From NCBI RefSeq assembly GCF_900091515.1, contig NZ_LT607410.1, forward strand, positions 1,674,001 through 1,738,000: 64,000 bases of DNA, in the 5' to 3' direction. The stretch is from Micromonospora purpureochromogenes. GTDB lineage: Bacteria; Actinomycetota; Actinomycetes; Mycobacteriales; Micromonosporaceae. Below the pieces are notes generated by a model. That model did no database searches and was not told the DNA's origin. It worked only from the letters and a program-made list of their open reading frames with translations. Positions 30,122-38,720 of the stretch are shown one piece after another. Each line of letters opens with the position of its first letter. Positions within the stretch are counted from its first letter, which is position 1. The position numbers and the translations under genes are program-made.

Positions 30122-31101
30122 GCGCCGAGCTGTGGCGGCCCACCTCCGGCTGCGGTCCGGACTGCCTGCCGGTGCCGGGGCAGGTGCCCGCCGTACCCGC
30201 CGCCCGGCGGATGGCCCGGCTGTTGGGCGTACTCGGGATGCTGCTGGTGGGGGCCGGCCTGGCCGGGCTGCTGCCGGTGCTGCCGGCGGCGTCGCGCGCG
30301 ACCGCGCTGCGCGGCTGGGCGCGGGCCACGGCGCGCGCCCTCGGGGTGCGGCTGGAGGTGCGGGGCCGGCCGCCGCGCCGGCGCGCGCTGCTGGTCGCCA
30401 ACCACGTCTCCTGGCTGGACGTGCTGGCGGTGCTGGCCGTCACGCCGGCCCGGATGCTGGCCAAGCGGGAGGTCCGGGCCTGGCCGCTGGTCGGGGTGCT
30501 GGCCCGCGCGGGCGGCGCGCTCTTCGTCGACCGGGCCCGGCCCCGCGAGCTGCCGGCGACCGTCGCCCGGATCGCCGGGGCGCTGCGGGCCGGTGATCCG
30601 GTCGCGGTCTTCCCGGAGGGTACGACCTGGTGCGGCACCCGGACCGCCGGCGAATGCCGGCCTGGGCGGGGGTTCCGGCCGGCCGTGTTCCAGGCGGCGA
30701 TCGACGCCGGGGCGCCGGTGGTGCCGCTGCGCGTCGGCTACCGCTGCGCCGCGACCGGCGAGGCCACCACGGCGGCCGCCTTCCTCGGCGACGACACCCT
30801 CTGGCGGTCGGTACGCCGGGTGCTCGCCGCCCGCGACCTGGTGGTCACCGTCCGGGTCGCCGCGGCCCTGCACCCGGCCCCGAAGGCGGACCGGCGGGGG
30901 CTGGCCCGGGCCGCCGAGTCGGCGGTCCACCTGGTGCCGGCCCGGCCCGTCGCGTCTCGTCCGGTGACCGCGCCGACCGGTCCGGGCCTCCTCCAGGCGG
31001 CAGATTCGACCCGGGCAGCGGCTGCCGGGTGGACGGCTGTGTCCCCGCCGGCTGACCTCGGTGCCTCGACAGGCGCAAGGGAGCTGGACCGGGCGGCCTG
31101 A
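30118..31101 (+). CDS. OlsA/PlsC-like lyso-lipid O-acyltransferase
   Basis: A 327-residue PlsC-family acyltransferase. One N-terminal membrane helix (LLGVLGMLLVGAGLAGLL) precedes the H-x4-D motif NHVSWLD (about residues 95-101) and FPEGTTWCG with the substrate Glu. The C-terminal about 50 residues are low-complexity and probably disordered. GTG 30118 overlaps the OlsB-like stop (GTGA). It would add the second acyl chain to the lyso product of its partner, or act as a general 1-acylglycerol-3-phosphate acyltransferase. Confidence 0.8.
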   Translation: MSAELWRPTSGCGPDCLPVPGQVPAVPAARRMARLLGVLGMLLVGAGLAGLLPVLPAASRATALRGWARATARALGVRLEVRGRPPRRRALLVANHVSWLDVLAVLAVTPARMLAKREVRAWPLVGVLARAGGALFVDRARPRELPATVARIAGALRAGDPVAVFPEGTTWCGTRTAGECRPGRGFRPAVFQAAIDAGAPVVPLRVGYRCAATGEATTAAAFLGDDTLWRSVRRVLAARDLVVTVRVAAALHPAPKADRRGLARAAESAVHLVPARPVASRPVTAPTGPGLLQAADSTRAAAAGWTAVSPPADLGASTGARELDRAA

Positions 31102-31131
31102 CGCGCACCCGACTCGCGACGTGTCTTGTTC

Positions 31132-31149
31132 TATCGCGATGTATCGCGT
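31132..31149. promoter_or_regulatory. Candidate PadR operator upstream of DUF4097-padR
   Basis: TATCGCGATGTATCGCGT contains the inverted repeat CGCGAT-GT-ATCGCG (31135-31148) and a direct TATCGCG repeat. It lies 54 bp before the DUF4097 start and within the likely promoter. AT-containing TATCG palindromes are common PadR-type operators, so autoregulation by the downstream PadR is plausible. Confidence 0.5.
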
Positions 31150-31202
31150 TACGCTGCCCCCGAGCGCGGGCCGTCGGCCATGCGCATCGAGGGGAGGACG
31201 CC

Positions 31203-32039
31203 ATGACCAGCTGGACGGTCGAGCAGCCGCGACGCTTCACCCTGGACGACCCGGTCACCGAGATCGACGTGCGGCTGATCAGCGGTCGGCTCAACGTGGT
31301 CGCCACCGACGGCCCGGCCCGGGTCGACATCACGCAGGCCGGCGGCGAGGGCCGGCCGATCCACGTCGAGCACCGCGACGGGCGGCTCAGCATCGTCCAG
31401 GAGCGGAAGTTCCGCTGGTCGGAGGTGTTCCGGTGGGTCGGCCCACTGGCCCGGTGGCCCCGGGTCGACGTCTCCGTCGCGGTCCCCGCCCACGTGGCGG
31501 CCACCCTCAAGCTGATCGACGGCTCGCTGGTCGCCTCCGGGCTGCGCGGGCGGACCCGGGCCGACGTGACCTCCGGCCAGATCACCCTGATGGGGCTGCG
31601 CGGCGCCACCGCGGCGAAGATCGTCTCCGGTCCGGTCGAGGCGCTCGGGGTGGCCGGCGAGGTCACCCTGGAGACCGTCTCCGGCGAGGTCATCCTGGCC
31701 GACAGCGCGCCGGCCCAGGTCCGCGCGCACACCGTCTCCGGCGCCATCACCTGCGACTTCGACAACCCCCGCCGCAGCGAGATCCGGCTCAGCACGATCT
31801 CCGGCAGCATCACCGTGCGGGTCCGGGAGGACAGCGACCTCGCCGTCCGGCTGCACACCACCTCCGGCCGCATCACCAGCGGCTTTCCCCAGGTGCTGGC
31901 CAGCCGGGGGCTGGCCGCGGTGCGCGACAGCGAGGGCGTCCTCGGGGCGGGCGAGGGTAAGCTCTGGGCCTCCGCGACGTCGGGCAGCATCGCGCTGCTC
32001 GCCCGTCCGGTGGACGACGACCAGGAGGAGCTGCTGTGA
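31203..32039 (+). CDS. DUF4097-family beta-helix-like protein
   Basis: A 278-residue protein made largely of short beta repeats with recurrent SG turns (LETVSGEVILADSAP, AHTVSGAITCDF, STISGSITVRVRE, ATSGSIALLA), the DUF4097/adhesin-like pattern. No signal peptide. It is the first gene of a two-gene unit with a PadR regulator whose GTG overlaps its stop. Function unknown; such pairs often respond to envelope stress or antibiotics, but nothing in the sequence proves it here. Confidence 0.8.
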   Translation: MTSWTVEQPRRFTLDDPVTEIDVRLISGRLNVVATDGPARVDITQAGGEGRPIHVEHRDGRLSIVQERKFRWSEVFRWVGPLARWPRVDVSVAVPAHVAATLKLIDGSLVASGLRGRTRADVTSGQITLMGLRGATAAKIVSGPVEALGVAGEVTLETVSGEVILADSAPAQVRAHTVSGAITCDFDNPRRSEIRLSTISGSITVRVREDSDLAVRLHTTSGRITSGFPQVLASRGLAAVRDSEGVLGAGEGKLWASATSGSIALLARPVDDDQEELL

Positions 32040-32638
32040 CCGCCGTGTTCAGTCACGGGCGGCTCCGGCTCTACCTGCTCAAGCTGCTCGACGACGGCCC
32101 GAAGCACGGCTACGAGCTGATCCGGCTGCTGGAGGACCGCTTCCTCGGCCTGTACGCCCCGAGCGCCGGCACCATCTATCCCCGCCTGCAACGGCTGGAG
32201 GTGGAGGGGCTGGTCACCCACACCGCGGCCGGCGGCCGCAAGGTCTACGAGATCACCGAGGGCGGCCGGGCGGAGCTGCGGCAACGCGCCGACGAGCTGG
32301 CCACCCTGGAGACCGACATCACCGCCTCGGTGCAGGACCTCTCCGCCCTCGCCGGCGAGATCCAGACCGAGGTACGCGGCTCGGTCCGTGACCTCAAGCG
32401 CGAGCTGCGCGAGGCGGCCCGGCAGACCCGGCAGACCCGCTGGGACCGACCGGTGCCGCCGCCGGCCCCCGGGCCCGCCGCCTCACCGCTGCTGACCGAG
32501 TTCGACCAGCGGCTGGCCGCCTTCACCATGGAGGTCGGCGGGCTGGTCCGGGCGCACCGGCTCTCAGACAACCAGTTGCGAACCGCGATCCGGGTCCTCG
32601 ACGGCGCGCTCGACGGGCTGCGCCGGCTGCTGCGCTGA
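32036..32638 (+). CDS. PadR-family transcriptional regulator
   Basis: A 200-residue protein: N-terminal winged helix (LRLYLLKLLDDGPKHGYELI, then YAPSAGTIYPRLQRLEVEGL and the wing GGRKVYEITEGG) followed by a long coiled C-terminal region (residues 85-200) typical of PadR-s/AphA-like proteins for dimerisation. It starts at GTG 32036 within the stop of the DUF4097 gene. It probably represses its own operon through the palindrome at 31132. Confidence 0.9.
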   Translation: MTAVFSHGRLRLYLLKLLDDGPKHGYELIRLLEDRFLGLYAPSAGTIYPRLQRLEVEGLVTHTAAGGRKVYEITEGGRAELRQRADELATLETDITASVQDLSALAGEIQTEVRGSVRDLKRELREAARQTRQTRWDRPVPPPAPGPAASPLLTEFDQRLAAFTMEVGGLVRAHRLSDNQLRTAIRVLDGALDGLRRLLR

Positions 32639-32644
32639 CCCGGC

Positions 32645-32684
32645 TCACAGGGTCTTTTCAGGAAGCGTCCAGCGCCGGCGCAGC
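32645..32684 (+). promoter_or_regulatory. PhoP-type direct-repeat box before the response regulator
   Basis: Four heptamers at exact 11-bp spacing: TCACAGG (32645), TTTCAGG (32656), GTCCAGC (32667) and GCGCAGC (32678). The 7-bp repeat plus 4-bp spacer matches the published architecture of mycobacterial PhoP boxes (TCACAGC-N4-TCACAGC). It lies 23 bp upstream of the regulator start and suggests autoregulation. Confidence 0.65.
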
Positions 32685-32706
32685 CGCGTCGCGGATGATG
32701 GCGAGC

Positions 32707-33408
32707 ATGGCCGCTACCCAGACCGAGGCGCGACTGCTCGTCGTCGAGGACGATCCCAACATCCTCGAACTGCTCTCCGCCAGCCTGCGCTTCGCCGGCT
32801 TCGACGTGGCCACCGCCACCAGCGGCAGCGCGGCGTTGAGCACCGCGAAGGACCACCGTCCCGACCTCGTGGTCCTCGACGTGATGCTGCCCGACCTGGA
32901 CGGCTTCGAGGTCATCCGGATGCTCCGCGAGGGCGGCGCCCGTACCCCGGTGGTGTTCCTGACGGCGCGGGACGCCACCGACGACAAGATCCGTGGCCTC
33001 ACCCTGGGCGGCGACGACTACGTCACCAAGCCGTTCAGCCTGGAGGAGCTGACCGCCCGGATCCGCGCGGTGCTACGGCGTACGGCCACCGGCGAGCACG
33101 CCCCCTCCCGGCTCACCTTCGCCGACCTGGAGCTGGACGAGGAGACCCACGAGGTGCACCGGGCCGGCCAGCGGGTGCAGCTTTCGCCGACCGAGTTCAA
33201 GCTGCTGCGCTACCTGATGCTCAACGCCAACCGGGTGCTCAGCAAGGCGCAGATCCTGGACCACGTCTGGAACTACGACTTCCGGGGCGACGACAACATC
33301 GTCGAGTCCTACATCTCGTACCTGCGGCGCAAGGTGGACAACACCGAGCCCCGGCTGATCCACACCCTGCGCGGGGTGGGCTACGTGCTGCGCAAGCCGG
33401 CAGCGTGA
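32707..33408 (+). CDS. OmpR-family response regulator, mycobacterial PhoP-like
   Basis: A 233-residue regulator: receiver with acidic pocket LVVEDDPN, phospho-acceptor D58 (VVLDVML) and Lys in GGDDYVTKPFSLEE; winged-helix effector from about residue 135 with LSPTEFKLLRYLMLNANRVL and HTLRGVGYVLRKP. LTFADLELDEETHEVHRAGQ is strikingly like M. tuberculosis PhoP. MprA or other OmpR paralogues are alternatives. ATG 32707 chosen; two ATGs three and four codons upstream are possible. The downstream kinase overlaps its stop. Confidence 0.92.
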   Translation: MAATQTEARLLVVEDDPNILELLSASLRFAGFDVATATSGSAALSTAKDHRPDLVVLDVMLPDLDGFEVIRMLREGGARTPVVFLTARDATDDKIRGLTLGGDDYVTKPFSLEELTARIRAVLRRTATGEHAPSRLTFADLELDEETHEVHRAGQRVQLSPTEFKLLRYLMLNANRVLSKAQILDHVWNYDFRGDDNIVESYISYLRRKVDNTEPRLIHTLRGVGYVLRKPAA

Positions 33409-34958
33409 GCGTCCTCCACGACGCCAAGGGAAAGCTCCGTAGCGTCCCGTTGCGGGTCAAGCTGGTCGCGTCGGTGCTGGCGCTGGTCGCCGCCGCGCTG
33501 GTCGTGATCAGCTCGCTGACCACGTACTTCCTCCGCAACTACCTGGTCGGCCAGGTGGACGCCGAGCTCCAGGCGGCCAGCGTCCAGGTCGGCCGGGTCC
33601 TGCCCGACCTGCAGTCCGGTCGGGTGCGCGCCTCGCTGCCCACCGACTACGTCGTCGCCCTGGCCAACGCCGACGGCGGCGAGATCATCGGATACGACCC
33701 GGTCCTGGAGCGCGACGACCTGCCGCCGATCCCGGCCGACGTGGCCGGCTTCCGGGCCGAGGAGGGTGACCCCTTCACCGTCCGGGCCCAGGACGGCCAC
33801 GACCGCTGGCGGATGCTCTACCGCGAGCTGCCGGACGGCAGCGTGCTGGCGGTCGGGCAGCACCTCACCGACGTCGACCTGGCCGTCAAGCGGCTGGTCT
33901 GGATAGACCTCCTGGTCGGCGGGGCGGTGCTGATCCTGCTCGCCTCGATCGGCGCGGCGATCGTACGGACCAGCCTCAAGCCGCTGGTGGAGATCGAGCG
34001 CACCGCCGCCGCGATCGCCGGGGGCGACCTCACCAGACGGGTGCCCGACCCGGAGGAGGGGCAGGAGTGCGCGACCTCCGAGCTGGGCCGGCTCTCCCGC
34101 GCACTGAACGCGATGCTGGCCCAGATCGAGGCCGCCTTCACCGCCCGGGCCGCGTCGGAGACCGCCGCCCGCTCGGCCGAGTCCGGCGCCCGGGACGCGG
34201 CTCACGCCGCGCAGATCTCCGAGGCGCGGGCCCGCCGCTCGGAGGAGCGGATGCGGCAGTTCGTCGCGGACGCCTCGCACGAGCTGCGTACCCCGCTGAC
34301 CACCATCCGGGGCTTCGCCGAGCTGTACCGGCAGGGCGCGGCCCGCGCGCCCGAGCAGACCGCCGACCTGCTGCGCCGCATCGAGGACGAGGCGGCCCGG
34401 ATGGGACTGCTGGTGGAGGACCTGCTGCTGCTGGCCCGGCTGGACCGGGAACGCCCCCTCTCGCTGGCCCCGGTCGAGCTGCCGGTGCTCGCCTCCGACG
34501 CCGTGCAGGCCGCCCGGGTGGTCGCCCCCGACCGGCGGATCGAGCTGGAGATCGAGCCCGGCTCGGGCCAGCTGGTGGTGCACGGCGACGACGCCCGGTT
34601 GCGGCAGGTCATCGGCAACCTGATGACCAACGCGCTCACCCACACCCCGCCCGAGGCGTCGGTGACCCTGCGGCTACGCACCGAGCCGGGGAACCTGGCC
34701 GTGGTGGAGGTGGCCGACACCGGCCCGGGCCTCACCCCGGAGCAGGCCGAGCGGGTGTTCGAGCGCTTCTATCGCGCCGACGCGGCGCGGACCCGCCGGG
34801 CGAGCGGGATCACCAGCACCGGCCTGGGGCTGGCCATCGTCGCCGCCCTGGTCGCCGCCCACCACGGCACCGTGCAGGTCGCCGAGACCCCGGGCGGCGG
34901 GGCGACCTTCCGGGTGCGGCTGCCGCTGCTGCCGGACGTCGACGGCGGGACCGAGTGA
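33405..34958 (+). CDS. Membrane sensor histidine kinase, PhoR-like
   Basis: A 517-residue kinase: TM1 (LVASVLALVAAALVVISSL), a periplasmic sensor of about 125 residues, TM2 (LLVGGAVLILLASIGAAIV), HAMP, then HisKA with ADASHELRTPLTTIRGF (H292) and HATPase with NLMTNALTHTPP, ADTGPGLTPEQ and TGLGLAIVAALVA. A 40-residue Ala/Arg coiled segment lies between HAMP and the H-box. GTG 33405 overlaps the regulator stop. Cognate kinase of the PhoP-like regulator; the signal is unknown. Confidence 0.92.
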   Translation: MSVLHDAKGKLRSVPLRVKLVASVLALVAAALVVISSLTTYFLRNYLVGQVDAELQAASVQVGRVLPDLQSGRVRASLPTDYVVALANADGGEIIGYDPVLERDDLPPIPADVAGFRAEEGDPFTVRAQDGHDRWRMLYRELPDGSVLAVGQHLTDVDLAVKRLVWIDLLVGGAVLILLASIGAAIVRTSLKPLVEIERTAAAIAGGDLTRRVPDPEEGQECATSELGRLSRALNAMLAQIEAAFTARAASETAARSAESGARDAAHAAQISEARARRSEERMRQFVADASHELRTPLTTIRGFAELYRQGAARAPEQTADLLRRIEDEAARMGLLVEDLLLLARLDRERPLSLAPVELPVLASDAVQAARVVAPDRRIELEIEPGSGQLVVHGDDARLRQVIGNLMTNALTHTPPEASVTLRLRTEPGNLAVVEVADTGPGLTPEQAERVFERFYRADAARTRRASGITSTGLGLAIVAALVAAHHGTVQVAETPGGGATFRVRLPLLPDVDGGTE

Positions 34959-34959
34959 C

Positions 34960-34999
34960 TTTCAGAAAACATTCAGGCGGGTTCCAGGCTGGTGCCAGT
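34960..34999 (+). promoter_or_regulatory. PhoP-type direct-repeat box before htrA
   Basis: Four heptamers at exact 11-bp spacing: TTTCAGA (34960), ATTCAGG (34971), TTCCAGG (34982) and TGCCAGT (34993). It begins two bases after the kinase stop and ends 21 bp before the protease start. Same architecture as the box at 32645. Confidence 0.65.
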
Positions 35000-35020
35000 G
35001 CGACGGGAGAAAGTGGAGCC

Positions 35021-36631
35021 ATGACCGAGTTCGAGACCGACCCGCAGCGGCGGCCGGCCGCCCCCGACGCGGAGCCGTCGCACGCCACCGCCGAGCTGTC
35101 CCGCGTCGAGCGCGGGCAGTCCGACTCCACCGAACCTCGCCCGGCCGCCCCGGGCGACGCCGCCGGCACCGCGGGGGAGCCGGCCGGCACCGAGCCGAGC
35201 GCCGGCACCACGCCGGACGCCCAGACCTCCGCCGCCCCGTACGCCGGCCAGACCTCCGCCGCCCCGTACCCGGGCGCCGGGCAGACCTCCGCCGCGCCGT
35301 ACGCCGGCCAGACTCCCGGTGCCGGGTACCCGTCGGCCGGGTACCCGCAGGCGGGTCAGGCCTCCGCCGCGCCGTACCCGGGCGGGGCGCACGGTGGCGA
35401 GCAGGCCTACCGACCCGGCTACCAGCCGTACCCGTCCCCCGGTCAGTACCCGGCCGCCGGCTACCAGCCCGGCCAGCAGTCCGGCTGGACGGCGGGCTAC
35501 CCGGGTGCCCAGGGGCCCGGTGGGCCGGTCCCGCCGCAGCACGGCGGGCAGCCGGTGCCGCCCTGGGCCGCCGGCCCGCGCCCCTCGAAGGTGGCCAAGT
35601 TCGTCGGCGCCGGCGTGGCGGTCTTCGCCCTGATGCTCGGCTCCGGCGTGGCCGGTGGCGCGCTCGCTCTCGCGGTCGACGGCGACTCCGGCGGCATCAC
35701 CCGCACCTACTCGGCCGCCCCGGTGATCAACAGCGCCGACCTGCCGAAGATCGCCGCCGCCGTGCAGGACAGCGTGGTCTCCATCATCACGGACAACGGC
35801 GAGGGCTCCGGCGTGGTCCTGAGCGCGGACGGCTTCGTGCTGACCAACAACCACGTGGTCGCCTCCGCCTCCGGCGACACGGTCCGGGTGGTCTTCGCCG
35901 ACGGCAAGAGCGCCCAGGCCAAGATCGTCGGTACCGACCCGAAGACCGACCTCGCCGTGGTCAAGGCCAGCGGCGTCAGCGACCTGAAGGCCGCGAAGTT
36001 CGGCGACAGCGACGGAATGCAGGTCGGCGACCAGGTGCTCGCCCTGGGCAGCCCGCTGGGCCTGCAGGGCTCGGTCACCGCCGGCATCCTCAGCGCCCGG
36101 GACCGGACCATCCAGGCCGGCGAGAACGGGCAGCAGAACCCGCAGCAGGGTGCCAGCTCGATCTCCGGGCTGCTCCAGACCGACGCGCCGATCAACCCCG
36201 GCAACTCCGGCGGCGCGCTGGTCAACACCCGGGGTGAGGTGATCGGCATCAACACCGCGATCGCCACCGCCGGACAGGGCAGCAGCGGCAACATCGGCGT
36301 CGGCTTCGCGATCCCCAGCAACAAGGCCAAGGACGTCGCCGAGAAGCTCCAGCGCGGCGAGAAGGTCAGCCACCCGTCCCTCGGGGTGAGCGTCAACGCC
36401 GCCGAGGACGGCGGGGCGCTGGTCGCCGCGGTCGTGCCGGGCAGCGCCGCCGAGAAGGCCGGCATCCAGCGGGGCGACGTGATCACCCGGTTCGGCGACA
36501 AGGTCGTCAAGGACTCCAACGACCTGGTCGGCGCCGTGCAGGCCGGCAAGGTCGGCGACCGGGTCGAGGTGACCTACAAGCGAAATGGTGCCGAGGCGAA
36601 GGCAACCGTGACGCTCGCCGAGACGTCATAA
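35021..36631 (+). CDS. HtrA/DegP-like membrane serine protease with PDZ domain
   Basis: A 536-residue protein. Residues 1-185 are a disordered Pro/Tyr/Gly/Gln/Ala cytoplasmic region with repeats of the QTSAAPYAG type. One membrane helix follows (FVGAGVAVFALMLGSGVAGG), then a trypsin-like domain with His in TNNHVVAS, Asp in KTDLAVVK and Ser in NPGNSGGAL, and a C-terminal PDZ (about 440-530). It is extracytoplasmic quality control, like mycobacterial PepD/HtrA. ATG 35021. The direct-repeat box immediately upstream links it to the two-component system. Confidence 0.93.
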   Translation: MTEFETDPQRRPAAPDAEPSHATAELSRVERGQSDSTEPRPAAPGDAAGTAGEPAGTEPSAGTTPDAQTSAAPYAGQTSAAPYPGAGQTSAAPYAGQTPGAGYPSAGYPQAGQASAAPYPGGAHGGEQAYRPGYQPYPSPGQYPAAGYQPGQQSGWTAGYPGAQGPGGPVPPQHGGQPVPPWAAGPRPSKVAKFVGAGVAVFALMLGSGVAGGALALAVDGDSGGITRTYSAAPVINSADLPKIAAAVQDSVVSIITDNGEGSGVVLSADGFVLTNNHVVASASGDTVRVVFADGKSAQAKIVGTDPKTDLAVVKASGVSDLKAAKFGDSDGMQVGDQVLALGSPLGLQGSVTAGILSARDRTIQAGENGQQNPQQGASSISGLLQTDAPINPGNSGGALVNTRGEVIGINTAIATAGQGSSGNIGVGFAIPSNKAKDVAEKLQRGEKVSHPSLGVSVNAAEDGGALVAAVVPGSAAEKAGIQRGDVITRFGDKVVKDSNDLVGAVQAGKVGDRVEVTYKRNGAEAKATVTLAETS

Positions 36632-36652
36632 CACCAGACCTGCCTCCTCCGG

Positions 36653-36704
36653 GGCGGCGGGTGGCGGAGCCAAGGGGGTTGGCTCCGTCACCCGTCGCCT
36701 TTTT
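36653..36704 (+). terminator. Strong intrinsic terminator after htrA
   Basis: A GGCGGCGGGTGGCGGAGCCAA arm (given here for 36653-36672 and its neighbour base) pairs with the complementary stretch ending GTCGCC, followed by a TTTTT tract at 36700-36704. This is the clearest U-tract terminator in the window. Confidence 0.9.
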
Positions 36705-36819
36705 CGCACCCCGTGGCACCCGACGCCGGTCCGGTGCCGGTTCACCCCAACCGGGTGAACCGGCCTCACCCGGGCAGTCGGCATTCTCGCCAGGAGCCGA
36801 CCGCACGGGAGGGGACGTG

Positions 36820-37491
36820 ATGACGACGGCAGCGGCCACCCGCACCGATCCGGACATCCAGCGCGACGTGCTCGACGAACTGGCCTGGGACCCGCAGGCC
36901 CAGCCGCACGAGATCGGGGTGAGCGTCGCCGAGGGCGTGGTCACCCTGACCGGCCGGGTGGACAGCTACGCCCGCAAGTGGGCGGCGCAACGCTGCGCGC
37001 ACCGGGTACGAGGCGTGCGGGCCGTCGCCGACGACATCGAGGTACGCCTGCCCGGCCTGGACGGTCAGGACGACGGTGAACTCGCCCTCGCCGCCGTACG
37101 GGCGCTGGAATGGGACAGCTTCGTGCCCGCCGAGCGGCTGGACGTGACGGTCTCCGCCGGCTGGCTGATGCTGCGCGGCGAGGTGGAGTTCGGCTACCAG
37201 CGGCGCACCGCCGAGCAGGAGCTGCGCCGGCTGCGGGGCGTACGCGGGGTGACCAACCTGGTCGAGGTGGTGCCGCCGGCCCCGCCCAGCGCCGAGCAGA
37301 CCGCCCTGGACCTGCGCCGGGCGTTGCGCCGCCGGACCGGCACCGAGGCGATCACCGTCGAGCTGGCCGGCGACATCGTCGTTTTGGGCGGCACCGTCCG
37401 CTCCTGGTGGGAGCGGGACGAGGCGGAGCGGGTCGCCTGGTCGGCACCGGGCGTACGGGCCGTCGACGACCGTCTCGTCGTCACCGGGTGA
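36820..37491 (+). CDS. Triple BON-domain protein
   Basis: A 223-residue soluble protein with three consecutive BON modules, each with the VxVxxGxVxLxGxV pattern: GVSVAEGVVTLTGRVDSYA (about 29-47), VTVSAGWLMLRGEVEF (about 108-123) and VELAGDIVVLGGTVRSW (about 183-199). No signal peptide. Cytoplasmic BON repeat proteins are common in actinobacteria and are linked to stress or phospholipid interaction, but the role is not established. ATG 36820 follows GGGAGGGG. Confidence 0.85.
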   Translation: MTTAAATRTDPDIQRDVLDELAWDPQAQPHEIGVSVAEGVVTLTGRVDSYARKWAAQRCAHRVRGVRAVADDIEVRLPGLDGQDDGELALAAVRALEWDSFVPAERLDVTVSAGWLMLRGEVEFGYQRRTAEQELRRLRGVRGVTNLVEVVPPAPPSAEQTALDLRRALRRRTGTEAITVELAGDIVVLGGTVRSWWERDEAERVAWSAPGVRAVDDRLVVTG

Positions 37492-37585
37492 GCCGCCCGC
37501 CGCGTCCGCCGAATGTCCGTTTAGCGCAGCCGGGGTGGGGAAATCGCCGCCGATCCCGCTCACCGGGAAGCAACGGGGAGGACCT

Positions 37586-38683
37586 GTGGCCGTGACCCAC
37601 CGTCCGTCGGAGAGCCCGCCGGGAAGGCCGCTGCGGATCGCGATGGTGGTCCCGCCGTGGCTGTCGGTGCCGCCGCCCGGCTACGGCGGGCTGGAACAGG
37701 TGGTGCACGGGCTGGTGGACCGGCTGGTCGAGCGCGGCCACGGGGTGACCCTGTTCGGCGCGGGCCGGCACCACGGCACCGCCGCCGATTTCGTCTCCAC
37801 CGTCGAGGACCTCCAGTACGCCCGGCTCGGCGAGGCGCTGCCGGAACTGGCCCACCTGGCCCGGGTGAAGCACCTGGTCACCGAAGCCGACTTCGACGTG
37901 ATCCACGACCACACCACGATCGGCCCGCTGGTCGCCGGCCGGCGGGCGGTACCGACCGTGGCCACCGTGCACGGCAACCCCGTCGGCGAGTACGGCACCG
38001 TGCTCAGCGACGTCGACCGGGGCGTGGGGCTGGTGGCCATCTCGCACACGCAGCGCCGGCTGAACCCGGGCCTGCCCTGGGTGGGGACCGTGCACAACGC
38101 GATGGACCCGCGGGAGTTCCCGCACAAGCAGGACCCTGGCCGGGGCCCGGTGCTCTGGCTGGCCCGGTTCAGCCCCGACAAGGGCCCGGACCTCGCGATC
38201 CGCGCCTGCCGGCAGGCGGGCCTGCCGCTGACCCTGGCCGGCAAGTGCAACGAGCCCGCCGAGCGGCGCTACTTCGCCGAGGTCGTCGAGCCGCTGCTGG
38301 ACGAGGACGTCACCGTGGTGTTCAACGCCGACCGGGAGGCGACCATCCGGCTGATGGTGGACGCGCGCTGCCTGATCATGCCGATCCAGTGGGACGAGCC
38401 GTTCGGCATGGTGATGGTGGAGGCGATGGCGACCGGTACGCCGGTCGTGGCGCTGCGACGCGGCGCCGTGCCGGAGCTGGTGGTGGACGGGGTCACCGGG
38501 CTGATCCGGGACCGCGCCGACGAGTTGCCGGCGGCGCTGCGGGCGGCGGACCGGCTGGACCCGGCGGCCGCCGTCGCGCACGTGGCCCGGAACTTCTCCA
38601 CCGACCGGATGGCCGAGGGCTACGAGGCGGTGTACCGGCAGGTCGCCCTCGCCCGGGAGCCGACGCCGGTCGCCACCCGCTGA
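37586..38683 (+). CDS. GT4-family glycosyltransferase
   Basis: A 365-residue GT-B enzyme. The acceptor domain has MVVPPWLSVPPPGYGGLEQV; the donor domain has ARFSPDKGPDLAIRAC and QWDEPFGMVMVEAMATGTPV, the E-x7-E signature of GT4 (both Glu visible), and GAVPELVVDG. By family it transfers a nucleotide-activated sugar. Acceptor unknown; no cell-wall cluster adjoins it. GTG 37586 follows GGGGAGGAC. Confidence 0.9.
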   Translation: MAVTHRPSESPPGRPLRIAMVVPPWLSVPPPGYGGLEQVVHGLVDRLVERGHGVTLFGAGRHHGTAADFVSTVEDLQYARLGEALPELAHLARVKHLVTEADFDVIHDHTTIGPLVAGRRAVPTVATVHGNPVGEYGTVLSDVDRGVGLVAISHTQRRLNPGLPWVGTVHNAMDPREFPHKQDPGRGPVLWLARFSPDKGPDLAIRACRQAGLPLTLAGKCNEPAERRYFAEVVEPLLDEDVTVVFNADREATIRLMVDARCLIMPIQWDEPFGMVMVEAMATGTPVVALRRGAVPELVVDGVTGLIRDRADELPAALRAADRLDPAAAVAHVARNFSTDRMAEGYEAVYRQVALAREPTPVATR

Positions 38684-38720
38684 CCGCGAGCCGCCGGACG
38701 GGCGCAGCCCCGACCGGAGG

